Below, piece after piece: positions 49,852 to 57,849 of a stretch of DNA of 64,000 bases; the stretch's first letter is position 1; every line of letters begins with the position of its first letter. The DNA lies in the NCBI RefSeq assembly GCF_902705885.1, contig NZ_CACSIP010000014.1:47305-111304 (forward strand), in the 5' to 3' direction. The notes beneath the pieces are model-generated. The model saw only the letters and a list, made by a program, of their open reading frames with translations, was not told the DNA's origin and did not search any database. Position numbers and translations under genes: made by a program. Source of the DNA: Mycolicibacterium austroafricanum. Lineage in GTDB: Bacteria; Actinomycetota; Actinomycetes; Mycobacteriales; Mycobacteriaceae.

Positions 49852-51210
49852 TCAGCACTCGACGACGTTCAGCGCCAGCCCACCCAACGACGTCTCCTTG
49901 TACTTGGCGGCCATGTCGGCACCCGTCTCGCGCATCGTCTTGATCGCGGTGTCCAGGCTGACGTGGTGGGTGCCGTCACCGCGCAGCGCCATCCGCGCCG
50001 CGACGATGGCCTTCACCGAGGCGACGGCGTTGCGCTCGATGCACGGGATCTGGACCAGCCCGCCGACGGGGTCACACGTCAGACCGAGGTTGTGTTCGAT
50101 GCCGATCTCCGCGGCGTTCTCCACTTGGGCGGGTGTACCGCCGAGCACCGCGGCCAGTCCCGCGGCGGCCATCGAACACGCCGAGCCCACCTCCCCCTGA
50201 CAACCGACCTCGGCCCCGGAGATCGAGGCGTTGGCCTTGAACAGCTGCCCGATCGCGGCGGCGGTCAACAGGAACTCGACGACCCGATCCTGCGTCGCGC
50301 CCGGCACGAACCGCCAGTAGTAGTGCAGGACGGCCGGAATGATCCCGGCGGCGCCGTTGGTGGGCGCGGTCACCACCCGGCCGCCGGCGGCGTTCTCCTC
50401 GTTGACGGCGAGGGCGAACACCGTGACCCAATCCATCGCGTAGAGCGGGTCGGCCGGGTCGGACTCGAGCGCGTCGGCGAGTGCATGGGCCCGCCGGCGC
50501 ACCTTCAGGCCACCGGGCAGGGTCCCGCCGGTCTGCAACCCGTGCTCGACGCACTCGCGCATGGCCGACCAGATCCGCAGGAGCCCGTCCCGCAGCTCCG
50601 GCCCGTTGCCGAGGGCCTCCTCGTTGCGGGAGACGAGTGCGGCGATGCTGCAACGGTTTTCGTCTGCCATCGCGACGAGTTCGGTGCCTGTTCGGAACGG
50701 GAAGGGCAGCTCGGTGTCGTCGCGGGTACCTGCGGCGGCCTCGTCCTCGTCGACCACGAACCCGCCGCCCACCGAGTAGTACACCCGCCGCGCGAGGCTG
50801 GATCCGTCGCCGCGTAACGCAGTGAACACCATGCCGTTGCTGTGAAAGTCCATGGCTTGCGACGAAAGAACTATGTCCACCGTCGTGTCGAACTCGATGC
50901 CGCGCCCGCCGGGCAGCAGCAGCCGCCGTTCCGACGCGACCGTCTCGACCCGCGCGCGTGCGGAGGTGGGGTCGACTGTTTCCGGCTCGAACCCCTCGAG
51001 CCCGAGGACGACTGCACCGGGTGTGCCGTGTCCGGCGCCGGTGGCCCCGAGTGAGCCGAAGAGCTCTACCCGTAACCGGGACACGTCGGCGAGCACATCG
51101 TCTGCCGCCAGCCCGGCGACAAAACGCCGCGCGGCCCGCATCGGGCCGACGGTGTGCGAGCTCGACGGGCCGATGCCGATCGAGAACAGATCGAAGACCG
51201 AGACCGCCAC
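49852..51210 (-). CDS. sdaA: L-serine ammonia-lyase (iron-sulfur type)
   Basis: 452 aa, GTG start at 51210. Single-chain type with N-terminal beta domain [20 protein letters not shown] and C-terminal alpha domain. Probable [4Fe-4S] ligands Cys337 or Cys345 ([12 protein letters not shown]), Cys379 (GLTCDPVGG) and Cys390 ([10 protein letters not shown]). It ends in a C-terminal Cys452, as in the Legionella enzyme where the tail Cys binds the cluster. Converts L-serine to pyruvate and ammonia. Not part of the M. tuberculosis gyrA-ppiA region as I recall, so an accessory gene here. Confidence 0.95.
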   Translation of the reverse strand: MAVSVFDLFSIGIGPSSSHTVGPMRAARRFVAGLAADDVLADVSRLRVELFGSLGATGAGHGTPGAVVLGLEGFEPETVDPTSARARVETVASERRLLLPGGRGIEFDTTVDIVLSSQAMDFHSNGMVFTALRGDGSSLARRVYYSVGGGFVVDEDEAAAGTRDDTELPFPFRTGTELVAMADENRCSIAALVSRNEEALGNGPELRDGLLRIWSAMRECVEHGLQTGGTLPGGLKVRRRAHALADALESDPADPLYAMDWVTVFALAVNEENAAGGRVVTAPTNGAAGIIPAVLHYYWRFVPGATQDRVVEFLLTAAAIGQLFKANASISGAEVGCQGEVGSACSMAAAGLAAVLGGTPAQVENAAEIGIEHNLGLTCDPVGGLVQIPCIERNAVASVKAIVAARMALRGDGTHHVSLDTAIKTMRETGADMAAKYKETSLGGLALNVVEC

Positions 51211-51228
51211 GACCGGAGGGTGGTGACG

Positions 51229-51663
51229 CTACGGCCGCGGGGCGACGTCGACGCTCGGTGGCAGCGGGGACGGCTCCGGCTGCGCCGAGCGGCGGATGAT
51301 CGTGAACGCGACCGCTCCCCCGGCCAGCACCGCGACGCCTACGCCGGCCAGCAGCAGCGGGCGGCGCCGTCCCCGGGAACGGCGCGCCTTGTCCAGTGCG
51401 TCGGGAAGACCTGCGACGACTTCCTGGGCGGCGGAGATCTCCGCCGCGATGGCGTCTTGGGCAGTGGCGAGATCGGCTTTCAGTTGCCGGGCGACCCGAC
51501 CGCGTTCGTAGCGGTTGGTCACCCAGGCGGCCGAGGATCGGATCGAGTCCAGCCCGACGCCCACCGCTCCCCTGGTGACGTCCACCGGGCCGACCGCCGA
51601 GTACTTCAGGCCTCGGCCGAGCCGCTGACTCGGCGTCAAACGGACCACGGTCTTGGAGCTCAT
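51229..51663 (-). CDS. cwsA: cell wall synthesis protein CwsA (Rv0008c-like)
   Basis: 144 aa from ATG at 51663 with GAGGTGG before it; the longer frame to 51783 crosses the ppiA start. N-terminal [20 protein letters not shown], a helical region [20 protein letters not shown], then one transmembrane helix [20 protein letters not shown] and a short Pro-rich tail. CwsA interacts with CrgA and Wag31 in mycobacteria and supports cell wall synthesis at poles. crgA lies 1.3 kb away, as in M. tuberculosis. Confidence 0.88.
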   Translation of the reverse strand: MSSKTVVRLTPSQRLGRGLKYSAVGPVDVTRGAVGVGLDSIRSSAAWVTNRYERGRVARQLKADLATAQDAIAAEISAAQEVVAGLPDALDKARRSRGRRRPLLLAGVGVAVLAGGAVAFTIIRRSAQPEPSPLPPSVDVAPRP

Positions 51664-51769
51664 AACCCACCTCTTCCGGACGGACGGACGTCGCCTCACC
51701 AGCCTGCCACCTCTGCGAGCGCAAGGTGCCCGGATGGCCGGCAGACGGGGCGTGGCACACTGGCTTCCC

Positions 51770-52297
51770 GTGACGAGCTCCATTCAGACAGCGACCGCGA
51801 CCCTGCACACCAATCGCGGCGACATCAAGGTTGCCCTCTTCGGAAACCACGCCCCAAAGACGGTGGCGAACTTCGTCGGTTTGGCGCAGGGCACCAAGGA
51901 CTACAGCACCGAGAACGCCTCAGGCGGATCCTCGGGCCCGTTCTACGACGGCACGGTGTTCCACCGCGTCATCGACGGCTTCATGATCCAGGGCGGGGAT
52001 CCGACGGGCACCGGTCGCGGCGGGCCCGGCTACCAGTTCGCCGATGAGTTCCACCCGGAGCTGGCTTTCGACAAGCCGTACCTGCTGGCGATGGCCAACG
52101 CCGGCCCCGGCACCAACGGTTCACAGTTCTTCATCACCGTCGGCAAGACGCCGCACCTGAACCGTCGGCACACCATCTTCGGCGAGGTCGTCGACCCCGA
52201 ATCGCAGAAAGTGGTCGACGCCATCGCCACCACGGCGACCGACCGCAGCGACCGGCCGACGGAGGCCGTCGTGATCGAGTCGGTCACCATCTCCTGA
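51770..52297 (+). CDS. ppiA: peptidyl-prolyl cis-trans isomerase A (cyclophilin)
   Basis: 175 aa from GTG at 51770 ([20 protein letters not shown]). Cyclophilin block: [60 protein letters not shown]. Active-site Arg in FHRVI and the FFIT strand are present; no signal peptide, so cytosolic. Catalyses proline isomerisation. Divergent from cwsA, with a 106-nt spacer. Confidence 0.95.
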   Translation: MTSSIQTATATLHTNRGDIKVALFGNHAPKTVANFVGLAQGTKDYSTENASGGSSGPFYDGTVFHRVIDGFMIQGGDPTGTGRGGPGYQFADEFHPELAFDKPYLLAMANAGPGTNGSQFFITVGKTPHLNRRHTIFGEVVDPESQKVVDAIATTATDRSDRPTEAVVIESVTIS

Positions 52298-52317
52298 CCC
52301 CTGCCTGACCCCCCGCC

Positions 52318-52372
52318 GGAACGGTATTCCAGCCGCAAAATTCTGAGAAAAGCGCTGCTGGAATACAGTTCC
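52318..52372. terminator. bidirectional terminator between ppiA and PH-domain gene
   Basis: Inverted repeat GGAACGGTATTCCAGC (52318-52333) and GCTGGAATACAGTTCC (52357-52372), 16-bp arms with one mismatch and a 23-nt loop. It lies 21 nt after the ppiA stop and just before the stop of the convergent gene at 52377. No long T-run, as is common in mycobacteria. Confidence 0.7.
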
Positions 52373-52376
52373 GCGG

Positions 52377-52805
52377 CTAGGGGCGGTCGGCGGCGAACCC
52401 TGCCTCGGTCAGTGAGTCGAGCACCTGAAGTGGATCGGCGCCGAGGTCCCAACGGCTGAGCACCAGCAGCCGGTCGTCGGCGGTGTCGATCTCCAACAGG
52501 CGCACTTTTCGGCCGATCCGCCGGAACTCCGTGATCCGGATCAGCCGGATGTCGCTGCGCCCGAGTTGGCGGGTCCGCCACCAGCCGCGGTACACCAGAG
52601 ATCCGTCGATGATTGCCAGTTTTGGTCGTGCGCGCCACGACATGACTGCAAACACCAGCAATCCGACCGCAGCGAGGCCCACCAGAATCCGACCGGGAGG
52701 GTCTGTGACCAGCGTCACAGTGCCTACGCCGAGGATGAGGCCCGCAACTCCCGCGCCGACCACCCCTGCGGTCGGTGGACCCCACTGTGTTTGCTGTGTG
52801 GACAA
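52377..52805 (-). CDS. PH-domain membrane protein (Rv0010c-like)
   Basis: 142 aa from TTG at 52805 (LSTQQTQWGPPTAGVVGAGV); AGAGGGG lies 6 nt upstream and this matches the Rv0010c start. Two membrane helices (VVGAGVAGLILGVGTVTLV and ILVGLAAVGLLVFAVMS) are followed by a bacterial PH-like domain: RPKLAIIDGSLVYRGWWRTR, LIRITEFRRIGRKVRLLEID and LLVLSRWDLGADPLQVLDSL. Function unknown. The TTG codon is the first part of a perfect DnaA box. Confidence 0.87.
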   Translation of the reverse strand: MSTQQTQWGPPTAGVVGAGVAGLILGVGTVTLVTDPPGRILVGLAAVGLLVFAVMSWRARPKLAIIDGSLVYRGWWRTRQLGRSDIRLIRITEFRRIGRKVRLLEIDTADDRLLVLSRWDLGADPLQVLDSLTEAGFAADRP

Positions 52806-52864
52806 TTCACACCCCTCTACCGCGCTGAACGCGGTTATCCACAAGTGCTATCCCCAATGGGGAT
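52797..52864. promoter_or_regulatory. DnaA-box cluster upstream of PH-domain gene
   Basis: TGTGGACAA at 52797-52805 (reverse of TTGTCCACA), TTATCCACA at 52835-52843 and CTATCCCCA at 52848-52856, the last within the dyad ATCCCCA-A-TGGGGAT (52850-52864). The first two are perfect consensus boxes and the third is a near-match. Together they form a tight cluster 13.6 kb from oriC, in the leader and start of the PH-domain gene. Confidence 0.65.
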
Positions 52865-52926
52865 GAATCACAAGCGTGTGATCCGGTGACCGCCAGGTTG
52901 CACGCAGGAGAACGCCACGCAGACAA

Positions 52927-52938
52927 GATGAATTCATC
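52927..52938. repeat. 12-bp perfect palindrome between crgA and PH-domain gene
   Basis: GATGAATTCATC, in the 150-bp spacer downstream of crgA. GGATGAAT also occurs at 52861-52868. Could be an operator or part of a terminator. Confidence 0.5.
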
Positions 52939-52955
52939 CAGCGGCGGGTTGGGGG

Positions 52956-53237
52956 TCACCGCCAGCGCATCGTGAGCAACAGCCCGGTGATCATGAAGGC
53001 AAACGCGATCGCGTAGTTCCACACGTTGAGGTCGGCCATCCACTGCAGGATGCTCGGCACCTCGGGCCCACTGCCGGCGAGCTGGAACACGATCAACCAC
53101 ACCAGCCCGATCAACATCAGGCTGATGAAGAACACCACGAACCAGATGCTCGACGGACCCGCCTTCACCTTGACCGGAGTCCGGCTCACCGGGTTGATGG
53201 TGAAGTCGTTCTTCTTGCGGACTTTGGACTTGGGCAT
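52956..53237 (-). CDS. crgA: cell division protein CrgA
   Basis: 93 aa from ATG at 53237 ([20 protein letters not shown]), the same length as M. tuberculosis CrgA; the long in-frame extension runs through the divergent gene and is rejected. Two transmembrane helices: [20 protein letters not shown] and [20 protein letters not shown]. CrgA (DUF881-neighbour, UPF0233) brings FtsZ, FtsQ, PBPs and CwsA together at the septum. Confidence 0.95.
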   Translation of the reverse strand: MPKSKVRKKNDFTINPVSRTPVKVKAGPSSIWFVVFFISLMLIGLVWLIVFQLAGSGPEVPSILQWMADLNVWNYAIAFAFMITGLLLTMRWR

Positions 53238-53330
53238 GCGTACCTTCGGACGATCGGCGTCGGCAGTGCGACGATGTGTATGGCAAAGCCTAACGCAGCC
53301 CGCTCCGTCATCTGATGAGGAGACGAAACG

Positions 53331-54092
53331 ATGGACACCCGCAGCCGTTCCCCGCGGCCACGGTCGGCCTGGCGTTTCGGCGTCCCGGTCGTGTGTGTGG
53401 CGGCCGGACTGCTGCTCGGTACCACCCACACCGTCGCCGGCGGCGACGAGATCCGGCGCAGCGAAGCACCACGCCTGGTCGATCTGGTCCGCGGGACGCA
53501 GCAGTCGGTCGACCGGTTGACCGCCCAACGCGACGCCATGGCCGCCCAGATCGACAACCATCACGGCGGCTCCCCCGGCAGCGCCGCCGCACTGGCCGCG
53601 ATCACCCGTCGTGCCGATGTCCTGGCGGGTCAAGCGGGCCTGACCCCGTTGAGCGGCCCCGGTCTGGTGGTGACGCTCAACGACGCGCAACGCGACGCCG
53701 AGGGGCGCTTTCCCCGCGACGCCTCCCCCGACGATCTGATCGTGCACCAACAGGACATCGAAGCCGTCCTCAACGCGCTGTGGAGCGCGGGCGCCGAGGG
53801 CATCCAGATGCAGGACCAACGGATCATCGCGACGTCGGCACCCCTGTGCGTGGGCAACACGCTGCTTCTCAACGGCCGCACGTACAGCCCGCCCTATGTC
53901 ATCACCGCGATCGGCGATGCCGCCGCGATGCAGCAGGCGCTGACCGAGGCGCCCATGGTGACGCTCTACAAGAGATACGCGGCGAGGTTCGGCCTCAGCT
54001 ACACCGAAGAAGCCCGCGACGTGGAACTGGCGGGCTATCAACCGCCGGTCCGAATGGAGTACGCGAAACCAATAGGTCCGCTCGGCTACTGA
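53331..54092 (+). CDS. DUF881 family protein (Rv0012-like)
   Basis: 253 aa, ATG at 53331. Single N-terminal membrane anchor ([20 protein letters not shown]), a coiled-coil-like segment [20 protein letters not shown], then the DUF881 domain [40 protein letters not shown] and [20 protein letters not shown]. Extracytoplasmic. Divergent from crgA; DUF881 genes cluster with division and growth genes. Function unknown. Confidence 0.9.
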   Translation: MDTRSRSPRPRSAWRFGVPVVCVAAGLLLGTTHTVAGGDEIRRSEAPRLVDLVRGTQQSVDRLTAQRDAMAAQIDNHHGGSPGSAAALAAITRRADVLAGQAGLTPLSGPGLVVTLNDAQRDAEGRFPRDASPDDLIVHQQDIEAVLNALWSAGAEGIQMQDQRIIATSAPLCVGNTLLLNGRTYSPPYVITAIGDAAAMQQALTEAPMVTLYKRYAARFGLSYTEEARDVELAGYQPPVRMEYAKPIGPLGY

Positions 54093-54163
54093 ATTGACGC
54101 ACTTGTAAAAGTAGCTAACCGACACCTGATGAACGGCGGGCTGCTATACAAGATCCCATCAGG

Positions 54164-54206
54164 CCACCGGTGTGAGCTGCAACAGAGGGGCAGCATGCAC
54201 CGGTGG
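54164..54206. terminator. long hairpin after the DUF881 gene
   Basis: CCACCGGTGTGAGCTGC (54164-54180), loop AACAGAGGG, GCAGCATGCACCGGTGG (54190-54206): 17-nt arms with a 3-nt internal mismatch. It starts 72 nt after the DUF881 stop and 110 nt before the next gene. Terminator or 5' regulatory structure of the hydrolase gene; no T-run follows. Confidence 0.55.
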
Positions 54207-54315
54207 CGGTTGTTTCGCGGGGTGGATTTCCCGACCGTGCCGACGCCCGAGTGAGTTAACCACGACCCATTCTCGGCAAATCGCAGCGTCCGCAGGCTCG
54301 ACCAAAGGGAGATGA

Positions 54316-55512
54316 ATGAACGGCACCGCGCGTCGTGTGTTGGCAGCAGCGATCGCCCTGCCCGCGGCGACAGTCGTCTCACACGCGCCGGCGGCTTCAG
54401 CGGCGACGGTGCTGGCCGTCGAAGGCACGTTGCAACCCACCCGGACCACCCAGACCGCTTTCAACGGAGCGTTCTGCGCACAGAACACCTGCCGATCGAT
54501 CAACAACGCGCGGACGCCTTTTGATGTGCGACCGGGATCGCTTCAACTACAAGCAGCGCTCGACTCCACCCCAGGCGACGTCATTCTGATGGGCTTCTCG
54601 CTAGGCGCCGCGTCGATCTACGACCGGCTGCGCGAGTGGGAGGACGAGCCCGATCTGGCGCCGGACCCACAGCGCCTCCGGCTGATCGTCACGTTCGGCA
54701 ATCCAGAGAACAAGTACGGCGGCGACGACCGCGGGAATCCGTATGCGGGTCTGCCTGAAGTTCAGCCCTACCCGCATCTGGACGTGACGATGCAGTACGA
54801 CAGCGTCGCTGACCGCGCCACCCGTTGGGGGTGGTACTCCGCAGTCAACAGCGCGTTCGCCCGGCACTTCGACTACTTCAAACCGTCCGACATCAACGAT
54901 CCGGACAACCTTGTCTACCGGGACGACGGCGGCACCACCTACATGCTGATCGAAGCCGATGTGCTGCCGATGTTGAAGTGGATGGCGGGCTTCGTCCCGG
55001 CCGAGCGAATGGCCGAACTCGACGCCAAGTACCGGCCGCTGGTCGAACGCGACTACGACCGCCCCGAGTACGTCGAGCAGGGCGCGGGCGCAGACTGGGG
55101 TAACGGCAACCTGCCGCCCGCCCTTGCCGGCGGCGACGACCCGGCGGGCCAGGACGAGCAACGGCTGGATGACTCTGGAAGTGAGACAACAACTCTCGGC
55201 GTCGAGTCACAACCATCGGATCATCAAGTCCTGACGCGGCGGACCGATTCCGACGCGGACGACGACGAGGCTGTCGACGAGATCGATGACGTGGAAGCGT
55301 CCGACCATGTCACCGAGTGGGATGTCGCCAGGCTCCGTGCAGGGGCGACGACTGACGATGACTCCGACGATGCCGGTCACGACGACGGCGGGGAAGCAGT
55401 GTCGGAGAACAAGAGCTCCGACAGCGCCGACGGTGCCGGCGCCGGCGCAGGTCAGGATGACGCTGACGCCGAAGACGCCCGCAAACGCGATACCGGGCCC
55501 GCCGCGCCCTGA
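54316..55512 (+). CDS. exported PE-PPE-domain-type serine hydrolase, acidic tail (paralogue 1)
   Basis: 398 aa, ATG at 54316 after AAAGGGAGATGA. Signal peptide ending near PAASA. Nucleophile elbow GFSLGAAS (Ser95), then TFGNPENKYGG, QYDSVADRATRWGWYSAVNS and RHFDYF. Ser95, Asp162 or Asp166 and His184 are the likely triad, as in the PE-PPE (PF08237) alpha/beta hydrolase domain, but there is no PE or PPE domain in front. Two Cys (AFCAQNTC) may bond. From about residue 260 the tail is acidic and low complexity (DSDADDDEAVDEIDDVEASD), ending AEDARKRDTGPAAP. Likely a secreted esterase acting on envelope lipids; substrate unknown. Confidence 0.82.
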   Translation: MNGTARRVLAAAIALPAATVVSHAPAASAATVLAVEGTLQPTRTTQTAFNGAFCAQNTCRSINNARTPFDVRPGSLQLQAALDSTPGDVILMGFSLGAASIYDRLREWEDEPDLAPDPQRLRLIVTFGNPENKYGGDDRGNPYAGLPEVQPYPHLDVTMQYDSVADRATRWGWYSAVNSAFARHFDYFKPSDINDPDNLVYRDDGGTTYMLIEADVLPMLKWMAGFVPAERMAELDAKYRPLVERDYDRPEYVEQGAGADWGNGNLPPALAGGDDPAGQDEQRLDDSGSETTTLGVESQPSDHQVLTRRTDSDADDDEAVDEIDDVEASDHVTEWDVARLRAGATTDDDSDDAGHDDGGEAVSENKSSDSADGAGAGAGQDDADAEDARKRDTGPAAP

Positions 55513-55905
55513 ACATCGGCTACAGGCGGGCTGGGCCTGTCTGGCGCGCAAACGATGCGAACGCCGACGGACTGGCGTCACAATCTCTTAAGGACATTCG
55601 CGTAGAAGTTGCTGCGGATCCGGATTAGGCTGTCGGTAGCCGGTGCATCGGCGACGACCAACCGCTCGAAACAAGGGCGTTAACCAGCATGATCTTTCCC
55701 CGAGGGTGCTCGTTGACCCAGGGGTCGGGCGAGACCGGCGGTCTTGAATCGCCTTCGCCACGATAGACCCACGCAAAGTGCAGCAGTTGGACCCGCGCAC
55801 GTTCTGGGTACACCGCAGCAATGAAGCAGCGTCCGCCGCTGAATACCTGGGAAAGCGTGTCGTGAACCGATTCGCTGGCGTCCCGACGACTTCCGGAGGC
55901 TACAC
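55513..55905. other. spacer between the two hydrolase paralogues
   Basis: 393 bp. No convincing gene: ORFs here lack ribosome sites and known motifs. It should hold the terminator of the first and the promoter of the second hydrolase gene, but neither is clear. CCGGAGG about 6 nt before ATG 55906 is the ribosome site. Confidence 0.5.
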
Positions 55906-57135
55906 ATGAACCGCCGCCACAAGCGTGCCCTCGCAGCGGCCGTCGCCGCCCTGTCCATGCCGGCCGTCATCGCACTCTCGGCGGTACCCCCCGCTCTCGC
56001 GGCTACCGTGCTGGCCGCCGAAGGGACAACGCGGGCGAGTGGCGAAGCGCAAACGGCGTTCAACGGCGCATTCTGCGCACCGAACACCTGCCGCTCGCTC
56101 GGCCCCGGGCCGGTGGCTACGAGCACCAGTGCCCAACAGATTCAGACAGGCGTGGACACCACCCCGGGCGACGTCATTCTCATCGGTTATTCACTCGGCG
56201 CCAGCGGCGTCTACGACCGCTTGCGAGAATGGGAGCGCAACCCCGAACTGGCACCCGATCCTGAGCGAGTGGTGCTGATCGTCACGTATGGAAACCCGGA
56301 GAACAAGTTCGGTGGAAACCAACGCAACAGGAGTGGCGCGGGCCTGTCGGCCGAGCAACCCTACGAGCATCTGGACGTGGTCGTGCAGTACGACGGGGTG
56401 GCGGATCGACCTACTCGCTTCGGGTTCTATTCGCTGATCAACAGCGGCTCGTCGCGACATTTCACGTACTTCGAGGACGATATCGACATCAACGATCCGG
56501 GCAACCTCGTCTACCGCGAGGGCAACACCACGTACATGCTGATCGAGGCGGAAACGCTGCCGATGTTGAGGTGGGTGGAGCCGTTTGTCTCGGACGAACG
56601 GATGGCTGAGCTCGATGCCCGATACCGGCCGCTCGTGGAACGCGATTACGACCGCCCCGACTTCATCGAACAGGGTGAGGGCGCGGATTGGGGCAACGGA
56701 ACCCCGCCGCCGAGTGTGTCAGACACGGACAGCGACGTGAGCCGTCTTCCCGAGGGGGGATCACTGAGCGCCACGAATACCGCTGCGATCGAGGATGAAT
56801 CGAGCGCGGAGACCCGCATGGCGCGAGCGTCGCGAACCGACGACGTATCCGGCGACGACGCCGCAGGTGACGCGGATCTGCCGACCGCACCGATCGAGGA
56901 CACCGAGGATTCGGGTGCCGACGCTGAGGACCTGGCGGACACCGAGGATTCGGGCGCCGACGCTGACGAACCGGCGGACACCGGGGATTCGGGTGACGAT
57001 GATGACGCCAAGACGAAACGCGACACCACGCGGACCGCGACCTCCGGCGACGACGATGACCGTGACCGTGACCGTGACCGTGACCGTGACAGCAGCGTCA
57101 GCAGCGACAGCGGACCGTCGTCGGACGCCGCCTGA
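55906..57135 (+). CDS. exported PE-PPE-domain-type serine hydrolase, acidic tail (paralogue 2)
   Basis: 409 aa, ATG at 55906. Signal peptide ending near PPALA. Same layout as the upstream gene: AFCAPNTCRS, nucleophile elbow GYSLGASG (Ser96), VTYGNPENKFGGN, QYDGVADRPTRFGFYSLINS and RHFTYF (His185). Tail from about residue 265 is repetitive: DTEDSGADA units, then RDRDRDRDRD encoded by a hexanucleotide repeat. The catalytic halves of the two paralogues are closely alike while the tails differ, which points to tandem duplication followed by tail divergence. Secreted hydrolase; target unknown. Confidence 0.82.
   Translation: MNRRHKRALAAAVAALSMPAVIALSAVPPALAATVLAAEGTTRASGEAQTAFNGAFCAPNTCRSLGPGPVATSTSAQQIQTGVDTTPGDVILIGYSLGASGVYDRLREWERNPELAPDPERVVLIVTYGNPENKFGGNQRNRSGAGLSAEQPYEHLDVVVQYDGVADRPTRFGFYSLINSGSSRHFTYFEDDIDINDPGNLVYREGNTTYMLIEAETLPMLRWVEPFVSDERMAELDARYRPLVERDYDRPDFIEQGEGADWGNGTPPPSVSDTDSDVSRLPEGGSLSATNTAAIEDESSAETRMARASRTDDVSGDDAAGDADLPTAPIEDTEDSGADAEDLADTEDSGADADEPADTGDSGDDDDAKTKRDTTRTATSGDDDDRDRDRDRDRDSSVSSDSGPSSDAA
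57061..57090. repeat. (CGTGAC)5 hexanucleotide repeat
   Basis: Five perfect CGTGAC units encode RDRDRDRDRD in the tail of the second hydrolase; a variant GATGAC precedes them. Copy change would alter length without frameshift. Confidence 0.9.
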
Positions 57136-57161
57136 GATCGGAGAGCGCATACCCCTGGCGG

Positions 57162-57174
57162 TAGCCTGTTGACC
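57162..57174 (+). promoter_or_regulatory. -10 element for leaderless trpG/pabA
   Basis: TAGCCT at 57162-57167 ends 7 nt before ATG 57175; no ribosome site. This supports ATG 57175 over TTG 57169. Confidence 0.5.
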
Positions 57175-57849
57175 ATGCAGGTCCTCGTCCTCGACAACTA
57201 CGACAGCTTCGTGTTCAACCTGGTCCAGTACCTGGGTCAGCTGGGTGTGGACGCGAAGGTGTGGCGCAACGACGACGAGCGGTTGGCCACCGACGCCGAC
57301 ATCGTCCGCGTGGCCGAGGAGTTCGACGGTGTGCTGCTCAGCCCTGGGCCCGGCACTCCCGAGCGTGCGGGTGCCTCCATTCCTCTGGTCAATGCCTGCG
57401 CCGCTGCCCGCACTCCCCTACTCGGGGTGTGCCTGGGACACCAGGCCATCGGTGTCGCGTTCGGCGGCACCGTCGACCGGGCGCCGGAACTGCTCCACGG
57501 CAAGACCAGCACCGTGCACCACGCGAATACCGGTGTGCTGAAAGGTCTTCCGGATCCGTTCACCGCGACGCGGTACCACTCTCTGACGATCCTGCCCGAC
57601 ACCGTGCCCGCCGAACTCGAGGTCATCGCCCGGACCGACGGCGGCGTCATCATGGGGGTGCGGCACGTGGATCTGCCGATCCACGGCGTGCAGTTCCACC
57701 CCGAATCGATCCTCACCCAGGGCGGGCACCGGATGCTCGCCAATTGGCTCGCCTACTGCGGTGCAGCTCCGGCCGAAGAACTGGTGCGCCGCCTCGAAGA
57801 CGAGGTCGCCGGCGCCGTGGAGGCCGCTACGAGGCGAAGTTCAGCGTGA
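57175..57849 (+). CDS. trpG: glutamine amidotransferase, anthranilate/aminodeoxychorismate synthase component II
   Basis: 224 aa from ATG at 57175 (MQVLVLDNYDSFVFNLVQYL). Class I glutamine amidotransferase: oxyanion region LLSPGPGTPERAG, nucleophile Cys in LLGVCLGHQAIGVAFGG, and His-Glu in GVQFHPESILTQGG. Supplies ammonia to TrpE (anthranilate) or PabB (folate precursor); in mycobacteria this single subunit likely serves both. Corresponds to Rv0013. Converges with pknB, overlapping its 3' end by 23 nt. Confidence 0.94.
   Translation: MQVLVLDNYDSFVFNLVQYLGQLGVDAKVWRNDDERLATDADIVRVAEEFDGVLLSPGPGTPERAGASIPLVNACAAARTPLLGVCLGHQAIGVAFGGTVDRAPELLHGKTSTVHHANTGVLKGLPDPFTATRYHSLTILPDTVPAELEVIARTDGGVIMGVRHVDLPIHGVQFHPESILTQGGHRMLANWLAYCGAAPAEELVRRLEDEVAGAVEAATRRSSA

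Noticed and set aside
49657..49858. Small ORFs between the hypothetical gene and sdaA
   Set aside because: No ribosome site or family signature; they overlap each other in several frames.
53238..54125. N-terminal extension of crgA to 389 aa
   Set aside because: It is antisense to the DUF881 gene; CrgA is 93 aa in mycobacteria.
54100..54160. TTGACG/TATACA as a sigma-A promoter for the first hydrolase
   Set aside because: The hexamers are not at a usable spacing and TATACA does not end in T.
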